From contig NC_086350.1 of the NCBI RefSeq assembly GCF_036324505.1, positions 14,934,532 through 14,998,531 of the forward strand: a DNA stretch of 64,000 nucleotides. The letters run 5' to 3'. Both the position numbers and the translations under genes were made by a program. Under the pieces are notes generated by a model, which ran no database searches, was not told the origin of the DNA, and was given only the letters and a program-made list of their open reading frames with translations. Source of the DNA: Eleginops maclovinus (Eukaryota > Chordata > Actinopteri > Perciformes > Eleginopidae). Below, piece after piece: positions 47,249 to 64,000 of this stretch (positions within the stretch are counted from its first letter, which is position 1; the number at the start of each line of letters is the position of its first letter).

Positions 47249-47261
47249 AAGTCAAAGGTCG
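47249..47261 (+). promoter_or_regulatory. DR1-like nuclear-receptor site
   Basis: AAGTCA-A-AGGTCG is followed by GGGTTA. One half-site base deviates from consensus, so this is weaker than the sites at 6488 and 38281. Confidence 0.25.
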
Positions 47262-47479
47262 GGGTTAGGAGTTAGAGGGCAGGCTGTGACCCTAAAGACA
47301 AACAGCATGGATAGAGGGTCATACCCCTGAAAGAGCCTGTCATTCTCCACACAGGGGGTAATGTAGTGTAAGCATGCATAGTGTGTGCATGAAAGTGTTT
47401 GGATCTCTCATATTTACATGTTTAGGCCTTCTCTTATTTGCATACACTCACACCTGACCTTAACATACCATGTGTGAAT

Positions 47480-47690
47480 GTTGCATGGCATATGATTTGA
47501 TATGATGTGTGAAATGTGTCATGTTAGCATGGCATGCATCTATTAGCCTGTTTATGGTTCCTTGTCAGAGCAGCTCCTCTCCTCCACTCATGATTACATT
47601 ACAAACCCGTTTACAGAGCCAAGGTCACAATGGACCGCTGTGAAAACATCATCTTCTCATAAGCCAAGGCAACAATGCATACGAAACTGA
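47480..47690. promoter_or_regulatory. candidate conserved intronic block
   Basis: CCAAGGTCA at 47619-47627 (ERR/NR5A-type half-site) overlaps ACAATGG at 47627-47633 (SOX core). ATGATTACATTACAAACCCG near 47590 and CATGGCATGCATC near 47528 fall in the same repeat-free block. Function is inferred. Confidence 0.35.
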
Positions 47691-50059
47691 CAAAGAGACA
47701 GGCAGTTAGTCACACACAGTGAGCAATATATACATACTCCCATATTGTCATATCATCATATTTTAAGCGTCAAGGTAACGGTATATGTTTGTGTGTCAGG
47801 CCCAGGAGAGCACACTGCCTTCTCATACAGGTAATGGATGGTAGGTCTAAAAGAGACTGAGGGGAATTAAGATAAACACACTCTGATAAAACTAACATGC
47901 AGGGTCGCTTCGCTGTCTGTTTACAAGGAATTAAAACATATCACATAAGCTGCATGCACTTACGGGCACAGGAGTATATCCACATAAACACTTATACCTG
48001 CATATGTGCATGCACATACACATAGAGATCACACTTAGGATTTTATGATGGATTCATATACAAACGCAAGCTTAAACTGTGGAATAAATGGTTGGACAGT
48101 GGTGGCTCTTTGAGTAATTGATCTATGAATCACACACAAGAGATCTTGTAAATTATGAAGACAAATAAACTCTCCATATATTAGCCCCTGTATTATAAAA
48201 TGTTAAGCAGATTTAAACAGATAGACAAGGACATTTATTTTCAGCGCTTAGGTGTCTTGCATACAGATTATACATACTAACCCAGTGGCAATCTTATTCT
48301 GGGTCCGGAGCCAAGCTTGGGCCAGAGGAAGAATGAAAATGGTACAAAAAATGATCTGGAGTAACTGCCCTCACTGAACAAAATTAATGTTATGTCAAGT
48401 TACTGTCCGCTGTAAGTTATAAGAGCATAAGTTCATGCAGCCTTTTAAATCAAACAGATATACTTTATGAAAGTAAAGCAGTAGTATTTTAATACGGTAA
48501 TGAGGTAAGAAATGCTATTATGCAATAATGAAATATGAAAAATGAAAGGGTAGGTCTAAAAAGAAAACAGTTATACCTATTGCCTACTATGTAAGAACAG
48601 AGTCGGGCCCAAAAGTTGGTATAGTCCCACAGTCCCCAGTGCAGATATACTTCATACATGCGCACACTCTTTTCCAAGTTCATGCACCACTGATCTAAAT
48701 ACATAATGAAGTGTGACATATCAAGCAAAGGCGCTAATGGGGTGTGAAGTCATTACGGAACTCTCTCTCTGTCACGCACACACAACCTATTGTGTGCATA
48801 ACAACACACCTATTCTTCCCATCTTCCCTTGGAAGTTATGATTGTGATAAGCCCTTTAGGTCATCTGACTCCAGAGTAATATTAGTGAGCTATGTTTTAC
48901 AGCAAAGCCTCTTAAAAATACAATTCCACAGCTTGAACGTATCATACATGAGGTGTGTTAATGCGAGCGACATGGTGTGCACAAATTAAAGTGAATGAGT
49001 GGGATAAGGGAGTTGACACAGTCGCAGGGTTTCCCTCATTTACTGGTGCTCAGGCACCTGACACTCCTAAGCTTCTAACATGCACCTGTATGTTAACCTG
49101 ACATAACTGACATAATGTTGTCTGACATACTCCACATTTACAGCTGGCACAGGAATGAGAGAGTGAGAGAGAGGCGGAGATGAGATGAGAAAGAGAGGGG
49201 AAGGGAGAGAGACTCTAAAAGCTTGTCAGTCCCTCTTAATTATTCTAATTGCTGAGCTCAAGCTTCATGCCAAGGCTTAGGCATTCCCCTGGCACAACAA
49301 CACAAACCCCCTATCACACACACATGCGCACACACACATGATTCAGCCACCGCATTGCCTTCAAACCTCTCTTCGCTCCTCGTTTCATCCTCTCCCCTCA
49401 TCTCCATACAGAACTCCCCCATCTCCCTCTTTTTCTCAGCTCCCTCTATCAGCATCCCTCCACCCTCAGAGCACCCTCTTATTCCTCCACTCCTCCTCCT
49501 CTCCTCCCATCACAACAGACCCTTCTGCTTCCCAACCCAACCACTCCTCTCCTCCACCCCTCCATTCCTCCGAACTGGATTAAAAGTACTTTTCATTACC
49601 CGTGCGGGAGATATGGCACTTAAAAATCACCCCATTATCATTTTTCACCCAGCAAACAGCACACACTCTCACAGAGACATAATTACCACACCCTGTCATA
49701 CCAGGGAGATGGAAGCTGCTGATTTCCAGCCAGGCCGTGTGTGTCAGTCCGTGTGTGCAAGTGTGTGTGTGTGTCTAAGAAACTGCTGCCTGTCCGCCTG
49801 CCTGCCTGCTTCTCTTATTGATATTAAAAGCACTGCATAAACGAGTGTTTAAAATGGCTGTCAGAGGGGGAGAGAGAGAGGATCCACTCCAATCACAAAC
49901 TGCAGCACACATCACTGGATCTCTTTCCCAGCTTGGCACATGGTAATGGCCTGGAATAACAGAATACTGCCGGATGATTCCCATTCCCAAATTCCAAGTT
50001 CTGCGAGTCTGCAAAGGAGGCAGTTGAAATGGGAGGGGATGAGTGATAGAGCTCGCTTA
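47691..50059. other. intronic stretch with CT-rich tract
   Basis: No exon was seen. The block at 49205-49265 contains CTTAATTATTCTAATTGC followed by TGCTGAGCTCA (49250-49260), a MARE-like word with an AT-rich 5' flank. Positions 49360-49575 are strongly CT-rich on the plus strand. Confidence 0.4.
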
Positions 50060-50560
50060 AACCAGTCAACACTTAGCACATAATGAATTGGGAGTCATTT
50101 GATGAATTGGATTTATGGCACCGCTTGTTCTTAATGGCTGAAGTGCTTCAAATTGTGAGGCTGTGGAGGGAAGGGGGACCAGACTCATTCACACTAATAT
50201 TCATTTAGGAAGCGGCTCCTCATCTAACAGTTAGACCAGTTCTGCAGGGGCCATGCCTTCACTCACAGCATTCACAAGGGGGTGTTAAGTATATACGTGT
50301 TTAAAACACTCCCCGTACCCCTAAGACATTCATCATGGTGACAACGCTGCGTGGCGGCCCCCCAATATCACTCCGCAGGGGCCTACCGTTGGCCTGTCAC
50401 ACGAATGGGTATCTATAATTATGCCTGTAGATAAAGCAGGGACAAACGTGGGTCCTGCATGATTAACTGGGTTGCTGTTTGATCACATTTGACTAATTTG
50501 TGGCATAAATCTTCAGGCTGGCGCCCCTGCTAGAGACCATTAGCCCTGACACTGACACCC
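50060..50560. promoter_or_regulatory. candidate conserved intronic block
   Basis: This repeat-free block has AGCACATAATGAATTGGG near 50076, CATTTGATGAATTGGATTTA near 50096, TATCTATAATTATGCCTG near 50410 and CTGGCGCCCCTGCTAGAG near 50518. It ends at a 143-bp CA array. Function is inferred. Confidence 0.35.
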
Positions 50561-50562
50561 CT

Positions 50563-51199
<637 letters not shown>

Positions 51200-51960
51200 A
51201 CAGGGAGGATCTAATTAGGGTGAATTTACAGTGCCCTGTGCCAAACAGCTAAAATGGCCAACTGGGCACAGAGATTTATTACTGGGTTAAATTAGGTTGT
51301 CTGGTGAGGGTTGGTAAGGCCACCTGCACCCGTCAATTGTCACAGAGATTATTTTAAATGCAGGGAGAGACAACGGTGACGCTGCACAAACAACAAGCGC
51401 AGCAGTGCATTGTTACAGATGCAGGCTTGTGAAGAGAACCCGATATTCTTTTGAGTTTAGGACAATATCAATTGAGTCGAGTGAGTGATTAAGAATGATG
51501 CTTGAACCCATTTAGCATGAATCAATGAACCTCTGGACAGAAGGTTTCCAGTGCGAGGAGCCTTTGCCTCCATTTGCATCGGTATCCTTGATCAAATCTG
51601 CAAGGTAAACAGGTTTAAAACCTGATGGGGGATATTAAACTTGCAGATTGAGCCTGACTCCCCCCTCCCCAGGCTTGTCTGGAGCTCTGGGCTGGGGTTT
51701 GGGCCTCTGCATTTGACTCTGGCTGTTGAGTGCAAGGACGTGGCCCAGCCAGCCAGCCCTGAGCAGCCATACTTTCATGGTCGGTTTCCATTTAAATATC
51801 TGACTGACAGGGAACATGGCGCCATTAAGGCGTCCCGAGGGCCCGGCACGAGAGAAGGAAATGGGCAGATAAAACCCCCCAGGGGAGAGGAGGGGGGTGA
51901 GAGAAGGGCCACGCTGCCTACAAAGCCTTTAACAGTGGGACCTGCTCTTAAAACTGTATA
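51200..51960. promoter_or_regulatory. candidate conserved intronic element cluster
   Basis: Words include GATCTAATTAGGGTG near 51208, GTCAATTGTCACAG near 51332, an octamer ATTTGCAT at 51572-51579, and CATTTAAATATCTGAC near 51789. The right part is GC-richer. A 106-codon frame (51641-51961, plus) is open across it but has no recognisable domain. The block resembles regulatory DNA more than an exon. Confidence 0.35.
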
Positions 51961-53479
51961 GGCACCACTCCATCCATTCAGTGCTCCGTCCCTCCACATC
52001 CAAAACAACCTTGTCTCTCTGGAACAAAAGCAGGATTTATCTAGCATGACTTACAGCCCCAATCTGACTTTCTTCCTCCGTTGGCAGTATGAGGTCATAT
52101 AGCATGTGTGAGTGCACATGACAGAGTGTGTGTGCGCACATAAAATAGTAAAAGATTCCTCCAAGCCCCAAATGTGCAGTAACTCTCAAACATTTAATAC
52201 ACACAGTAGTATACCAAGGAGACTTTAGAGCACAGTTAACATGTTGAACACAAAAGCAACAAGAGTTTTTCTGACCAGCAGTCCTCAACATTGTCTTTCT
52301 CTTATTCTTGTAACCATCATCTCAATGGTAGACTCAAATGGTGAAATCAGATTCTATTACCCCAATATCCCAATAATTCATTTAATTGTAAGTTGCTATG
52401 CCAACACATACAACTCTATCTCTCTCCTAGGACAAAACACCTGATATCACATACCTATAGTTGAATTTCAGAAGTCTATACGCATATTCGCATGCACCTG
52501 ATACTCTAAATTACAACATGTATAATACAATTCACAACGACACTGTGTACTTAGACAGTCTCCTTACTTTTGGCCATGTTTGCTGTTTCAGTGTTTTATT
52601 TACAGTATTGGACAATGTTCATATATGAGTCACAGATAGAGAATAACATTTCTATAGATTTGTCGAATACCAACGTGTGCCAGATAAGCCTTTGTCAAAA
52701 ACAGCTACCATTTGTATAGCCTTAGATTTTAGTCTAGAGAGAATTGATTAATGCTACTGTGGATATACTTATTTATTATTTTGTGTGTTTATTGCATGTA
52801 CCTGTGAGTCTATGATGATGCAGTTAGTCCAGTTGGTGCAATAACCATCATGCTCAAGGTTTTTTAAGTACCGGTACACTTTAATAATATAACAGAAGAG
52901 CAAGGATTGTCAGGTATACAGGATTGATCATGTTACAAACTAAACTACTAGAAATGTGTTCTTGCACATAATGCACATTACATTGCTTAGCAGAAAAGGT
53001 TTTTTCCCCAAAACCTGCTACTTTTTGGTCAAAGCCGTCTGTGTTGGCATCACAAACTGATACTTACTTTATGAACCTGAGATAGTCTGATGCAGTCGTG
53101 TGTTGGTTGCTTTTGGTCTCTGTGTTGTCTTGGTCCCATCTGATCAAGTCTGGCTATAACACTGGTTTTAACTATGCTGAGCTCCAGTCCGTCGGGTCAA
53201 GATTCTTAACTTTGGATTCTGCCAGGACTAGAGGTTAAGTGGCTGTCAGAAAGGGTGACACAGAGCAGCAAATAGCTCTGACACAGACACAAATGAGCAA
53301 AGCCAGCCCGCCACAAGGCCGACCAGCCAGGCAGGACAGTGGCACCATGTAGACACTTAGCAAGACTGAGAGAGAAAGAGAGGAGGAGTATTGCATGCCA
53401 GTTATATACTCTTACCTCTTCAATTCCCACAATTTAGCTTTCAGAGGCTACACTCTACCCCTCCTCCTTCCCTTCGTGC
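51961..53479. other. AT-rich intronic stretch
   Basis: Nothing gene-like or repetitive was recognised. Positions 52440-53000 are AT-rich. Confidence 0.4.
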
Positions 53480-53710
53480 CACCGTCCATAATGCCAGGCC
53501 CAATAAAGGTCAAGTCGCTGCCTTCCTCTTAAGGAGCTCATTTGCATCCCGCCGGCGAACAGCCAGTCAGGGCTTGTTCAAAGGATCTGCTAATCCAATC
53601 AGATTGCTCATCGGTGAGGCCTTATCGCCACGGACACCGGCATCTGTGGGAACCACATCACGGGGCATCACTGGGCTGCTGGTTGTGATTGGTGGAGACA
53701 GAGAGTCAGA
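53480..53710. promoter_or_regulatory. candidate conserved intronic block with octamer and GATA-type sites
   Basis: ATTTGCAT (POU octamer) lies at 53540-53547, TAATCC (OTX/PITX-type) at 53591-53596 overlapping CCAAT at 53595-53599, and CTTATC (GATA) at 53621-53626. The block is CpG-containing and repeat-free. Function is inferred. Confidence 0.35.
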
Positions 53711-56689
53711 GGGAAGTATGCATCACAAGGCTTCAACACGGCTTCGAGTTAGCCAGGAGTGACAGTCAGAGAGCAGGGAAGGCTTAACCAACACTTCCCA
53801 TGTTATGACTGCTGCCCCAGGAGCGGCACGGATACATATTGGGTGTGAAATACGAATTAGACCGGTAGGATTTCATCTTTATCTACTGTTGAGCACAGAG
53901 CGAGGAAAAGTGTGGTGTGTGAACAGTACATAAATACCAGGATTTAACTGAAAAAGTTAATACGCACATGCTACATTGGGGGAAAAAACTGGCTACTTGA
54001 ACCAATCTGGATTAAAATCATATGTTTTAACTAACTATTTTAATGAAATGTATATCTTGTTGAGCAGAATTAAAAAAAAAGGTACACAAATAATAAAATT
54101 AAAAAATATATATATTTAAGAAACGCCACAGACACATTTGACACACAAATGCTACATTAAGAAATAAACAAATTATTGTAAGAGCTGATGTATATGCCCT
54201 TGAGCCCCGAAGGGAGACATACAATCCTTGCTTGTGTAGGTTAATGTCTAACTTTGAGCGTGCACACACACACAGAGCAATATCACCAGTAGAACACAGT
54301 TTGCTCATTCAGGAATATAAGCTACAGAGGTGATCTGGCTATGTGAGTGACTTTGCGTCCAGGGACACGGCTGGACATAAAGGGACATGGGAGGGAGCAT
54401 AAAGGTACAAGGGGACGGAGAAACCAACTTGGCTGTCCTTGCACATAATCCCACAGAGACCACAGTCCCATCCGTCTCTCCTTCTCCATTCCTGCTCCTG
54501 CTATTCTTCTATTTTTCCAACTCTGCCCTCTCCTCCCTCCTCTAACTCTCCTGTTTCTTCTTCCCGTCCTCTCTCCGTACCTCTTGCCATCTGCCCTCCA
54601 CCATCCCTCCTCCCTCTCTTACCCTCCGATTGTCTCGCCCTCGCACTTGCTCTCGACCCCGGCGGTGTCACTATTAGCAGCATCACACTGGGATCACATG
54701 GCTGCTGAGGTATGGAGGCCGAGTCAATGGAGTGTGGCACACAAAGACGTCCATATACCCCCATCGCCACTGATTCCTCCTCCTCTGGTCCCTCAATAAT
54801 TCTCTTTCCCATCCTTTCCTGATTATTAGCTTGGAATGCAGCCAGATTGGATTTAACTTCCAACACTAACTATTTCTTCCCTCCAATGTATCCTGTGCTT
54901 TCCTCTGTGACAGATCAGCATACATACAAACTTCCAGAGCCTCAGAAGTTAAAAGTCTTCATGTGAGTCGTCATTTCAAATAGTATATATATCATTGTGT
55001 AACATCGTGTTGGTTATATGACCTGCTCTTTGTCCCAGCCTTGGCAGACTATTAGACCTGGAGCAAGGAGTCAGAGAGGTGAGACAGGCGTGAGGAGGAG
55101 GCAGAGGTGGATCTATAACAGCTCTCCAAGCAGAGCAGTGCTCCAGGAGAGGCAGCTATGGATTCAACCCATCCCTTTCTTTTCTCTTACTCTCTCCTTT
55201 TGTGTCCATGTGTGTAAGGCTGCATGTGTGCAATGTAATTCGAGAGGCATGTGTGTGTGTCGGTGTGTGTGTGTGTGTCTGCAGCCCGTGCATGTGATAA
55301 GCCTGTGGTAGTAGTAGTCCTGTGAGGGACCTAAGGCCCTGTTCTCCTGATTAGTCATTTATCAGGCCTGGCAGCCCAGACCCACCATAATCACTCTTCT
55401 CTTACCCCTCCTCCTTTTCCTCCGCTGATCCCCCTCTATCCCCCTAGATCTCCCTTGTATCCACTCCTACAACAATGCTCTCCAACCCCCCAATTCCAAA
55501 GTCTATATGGTGGTTCATGTACATGCCTATCCAACCTCTACCTGCCTGTATCCAAGCTGCACCCACTCCATCCACCTTGTCCTCTACACTCACTTCTCTC
55601 TGTCTCAGTGTGTCTAGCCACAAGCCCCCTTTGCTTCTCCTCTCCGTACACTCAAATCCAATTTCCCTCCTTGTCTGACTTTCTTGTGCATGAGCTAAAA
55701 AGCCAAAGCTGCAGCTAAAGACAACATTTACAATTTGTCCATTTGAATTTTACCAGCTGGATCTGTTTAATGCGCAAGAAAGAGAAGAGGGTGACATGAT
55801 GAGAGGAAGATGGGAGGGCAAGTGTCTTCGGCAGCGGCAGGAGGACCTCCCTATCAACCAGCGCCACACTCCCTCGTCCTGCCATGTCAACAGAGAGGGA
55901 TTAGGGTACCAGAGGCATTGAGGAGGCCGAAATGAGTTAATGCAGTTAACCAGCTGCTTCTTCTCAACCTGTCTTTCCTCGGCTGGGAGAAATTGGAAAA
56001 GCTGTCTAGCCAAGAAGAGGGAATGTAATCTGGACTATGCAGACCGGAGGATACCGACACATGAAAGGCATGTCCCCCTGCTCCCCATGCCTCTTTTCTC
56101 TTTCCTTCACCCTTCTTTACCATCATTCCCCCTCTCTCCTATCTCTCTAAGAAAGGGAGGGATGAAGAAGAAGGGAGGAGAAAAAAAGTGGGGAGAAATA
56201 AATGTACGTATACAGAGCAGGCCAAACCTAATATAGGGTTAAAAGGCAAAACTGGAAATAAAAAGAGGGAAACTGAAGATAAAGGGGGTCTATAGATATG
56301 GGGTGAGAGAACAAAGCAAGTGTGTGTATGTGTGTGTTATTACAGTGCATGACAGCTGTTTAAACCCTGAGGGAGATAGCAGCTGGGATTCCACCACAAA
56401 CACACACTCCTTAACATATCAACATATCCCTCAGTTCATTTCTCCTTAACCATCTCAATATCCCTCCATCCCTGGACTCATCTCTTCCTCCAGATCCTTT
56501 TTCCAATCATTTTATTTTGATTCCCCCTGCTCAGACTCCTCCTCTGGTTTACTATACATAGGTCTCACTTATTTCTTGATGTTTTCTCTCTGTATCCATT
56601 TCTTCCTTGGTTTATAAAAACCTCTTTTCTCTTTGTCTCAAACTGAAAAAAGTATAAAAATCCAGTAAAATGTTGTTAATGGAAGGGTT
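53711..56689. other. intronic stretch with pyrimidine-rich tracts
   Basis: No exon was seen. CT-rich DNA lies at 54465-54660 and 55380-55680. Positions 54070-54120 are A- and AT-rich. A short GT run lies at 55264-55278. Positions 56140-56280 are purine-rich. Confidence 0.4.
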
Positions 56690-57060
56690 TCCCCTTTAAT
56701 AACGGCTTTATAGATAATTTCCTTTAAAATGTTGTTAATTGTTTGCCCCAATAACTATACAAAACAAATGTCCATGTAAACAAAGCCAGCAGTGGGGTGA
56801 CAGAGTTTAAAGGAGGCTGTCATGCTAAAATTATAAACCGGGCCTTTAACCACACCTCTCCCCCGCTGTCTGTGTCTCTTTATAGAGCAGTCTGCGTAAT
56901 AGCGGCTCTCTTATAAAACACAGCGCCGTGTCACACACACATTACTCAGCCCACCGCCCCTTTAAATGATCCAAAGATGTATGAGGCCATCTGTGGGCCG
57001 CAATTAAATACCAACCCCTTTAATTCAGCTGCATGCTACATTACCGTCCTCCGTCCAAAG
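56690..57060. promoter_or_regulatory. candidate conserved intronic block
   Basis: This is one of the most enhancer-like blocks: CCCCTTTAATAACGGC near 56691, GTTGTTAATTGTTTGCC near 56732, CATGCTAAAATTATAAACC near 56820, GTCTGCGTAATAGCGGC near 56889, and GCCGCAATTAAATACC near 56997. It is AT-rich with scattered CpG and no repeats. Function is inferred. Confidence 0.4.
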
Positions 57061-57356
57061 CCCTGTAGACCAGTTATGGGATTGGGTGAAGTCAAAGAAG
57101 TACAGCGGAGTTAGTTACACTGCAAAACATGTTGATATTAACATGTCATTCTACAGCATGTGTTTCTTTCAAGTAACGGACATTTAAAAAAGCAATCTTC
57201 TTTCTTTTTCTGATGTTAAAATTATTATTATTTATTTTTTTTGGCTTACCTGGTGACATATCCCACCTAAACCTCAGCAGAAGTAGAAGTGAATGTTGCC
57301 TGAAACTGCATTTAAAAAATCTCATGCTCTAGGCCACGCAGCAACCAGTCACAGTT

Positions 57357-57959
57357 AGGGCCTGTGTCCACATAGCGACTTTTTCTGGGCACCAGCGTCT
57401 TTTTTTAATTGATTCCATTGAGAATAGAGCACGTACCGTCTCATCCAGCCATCTTCACAAAAAGCCTGGGTTGTTTTTTCCAAGCGCTTTGCCTCTTTTG
57501 TCCAGCCACTCAGAGTGCTTCCAGTTGAAACTTTAAACTTGAGCCTGTGACATCACTGTAGAAAATCTGTGGATTAAAAACTTGTTTTGTGCCTTGTCTG
57601 TCATATGGAAACTAGCATAACAAAGTCCAAAATGCCCTTTTCTTTTAGCCAATCGGTGGGGAGTACGCTGGATGTGGCTGCCAGTGAGGATATGACTTAT
57701 ACTGTCTTCCTCCTTTGCTATATGGCTGTAAGTCTGGGCTGTGACAAGTTCGGTCAGACAAAGTGTGAGAGAAAGAATCTTCAGGTTGGTGTTATCATGA
57801 AAACTAGAACAAATCCAAATCTAAATTCTAGAGGGCAACACTAGTCAGTCATACAGCAGGGGTTAAACGTTTTAGATGTATAGTTCTCATACATTAAACA
57901 CTGCGCAAAATGCTCCCCATCACCTTCCAGCAAGAAAAAGGCATGTGGACACTGGCCCT
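57357..57959. mobile_element. probable non-autonomous DNA transposon (MITE-like)
   Basis: The left end reads AGGGCCTGTGTCCACAT (57357-57373). The right end, reverse-complemented from 57959, reads AGGGCCAGTGTCCACAT. Sixteen of the 17 bases agree, and both continue into a CTTTTTCT-type run. The element is 603 bp and encodes no transposase. The short-TIR, internally non-coding form suggests an hAT-like or similar MITE, but no intact target-site duplication was found, so the superfamily is open. Confidence 0.6.
57827..57841 (+). promoter_or_regulatory. CTCF-like word inside the probable transposon
   Basis: CTAGAGGGCA within TTCTAGAGGGCAACA resembles the CTCF core CTAGAGGGCAGC. It is a motif match only. 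Confidence 0.25.
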
Positions 57960-61945
<3,986 letters not shown>

Positions 61946-61966
61946 ATATATATATATATATATATA
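61946..61966. repeat. (TA)n microsatellite
   Basis: About ten TA units lie in an AT-rich context (61918-61975). Confidence 0.93.
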
Positions 61967-63593
<1,627 letters not shown>

Positions 63594-63947
63594 AACCAGC
63601 GCTGTCCAACATAAAGCTGGATCTCTTGAAAACTGTGCAAGAGGATGTCATGGAAAGAAGGACATGTTGACATGGAGATAAAGACGGACAAAGAGAGCTA
63701 AGCCTCGTCCCAAAGATGGACAGATGAGGGCCACTCTCCCTCTCTCTCTCCCTCTCTTTCTCTCGGAGATGGAAAGAGGGGGTTTTATCTGTCTGACAGA
63801 GTGAAGGATGTGTGGTCAGGTTCTACTCTGATGCTCCTGTCCTTTTAGTAAATCAGCCTTCACTGTTGTCACCTGGCCGACCCATGGTCACACATCACTG
63901 GTGTCAACCTTACATGATGTCGAAACGCAACCACAACCACCAACACT

Positions 63948-63953
<6 letters not shown>
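63594..63953. other. intronic unique stretch with CT-rich patch
   Basis: No exon was seen. Positions 63734-63768 are CT-rich. Confidence 0.4.

Positions 63954-64000
<47 letters not shown>
63954..64000. repeat. (CA)n microsatellite cut by the window edge
   Basis: A pure CA array runs to the last base, so its true length is unknown. Confidence 0.97.

Overview
The window is vertebrate, almost certainly teleost fish, nuclear DNA. It holds one recognisable coding segment: the last exon of wwox (WW domain-containing oxidoreductase) on the minus strand at 32948-33139. A strong splice acceptor starts it in phase 0, and it encodes the 63-residue C-terminal tail and the stop codon. No other stretch encodes a recognisable protein. 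Nearly all other long open frames are dinucleotide repeats read as Thr-His or Cys-Val runs, or frames of a length expected by chance in 64 kb.

Layout. Because wwox runs right to left, 33140-64000 is the 3' part of its last intron. The penultimate exon (central SDR-domain residues) is not visible, so this intron is at least 30.8 kb here. That fits the very long last intron of vertebrate WWOX genes, which in humans spans the FRA16D fragile site. Left of the stop codon lie a short probable 3' UTR with two AATAAA signals (32833-32838 and 32691-32696, minus strand) and then about 32 kb of gene desert. In human, the gene beyond the 3' end of WWOX is MAF. If that order holds in this fish, 1-32000 belongs to the maf regulatory landscape; this is inferred, since maf itself is not in the window.

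Two things fill the non-coding DNA. First, more than 30 (CA)n/(TG)n arrays, many of 80-166 bp, make up about 5 percent of the window by my tally. Several neighbouring arrays are in opposite orientation, so they are long inverted repeats. Second, between the arrays are blocks of unique DNA with the texture of developmental conserved non-coding elements: homeodomain-type TAATTA cores, octamers, PBX/MEIS, SOX, nuclear-receptor DR1 and half-MARE motifs. The best blocks are 6420-6700, 9410-10060, 22440-23300, 25850-26170, 29560-29920, 30151-30430, 38010-38660, 42890-43130, 47480-47690, 50060-50560, 51200-51960, 53480-53710 and 56690-57060. Their conservation could not be tested here.

Other items are a probable non-autonomous DNA transposon with 17-bp terminal inverted repeats (57357-57959), relics of common teleost repeats, a (G5T)4 quadruplex motif, a 31-bp minisatellite, a (CAG)10 tract, CTCF-like motifs near the end of wwox, and long purine/pyrimidine-biased tracts. 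I found no tRNA, rRNA, CRISPR array or viral sequence.
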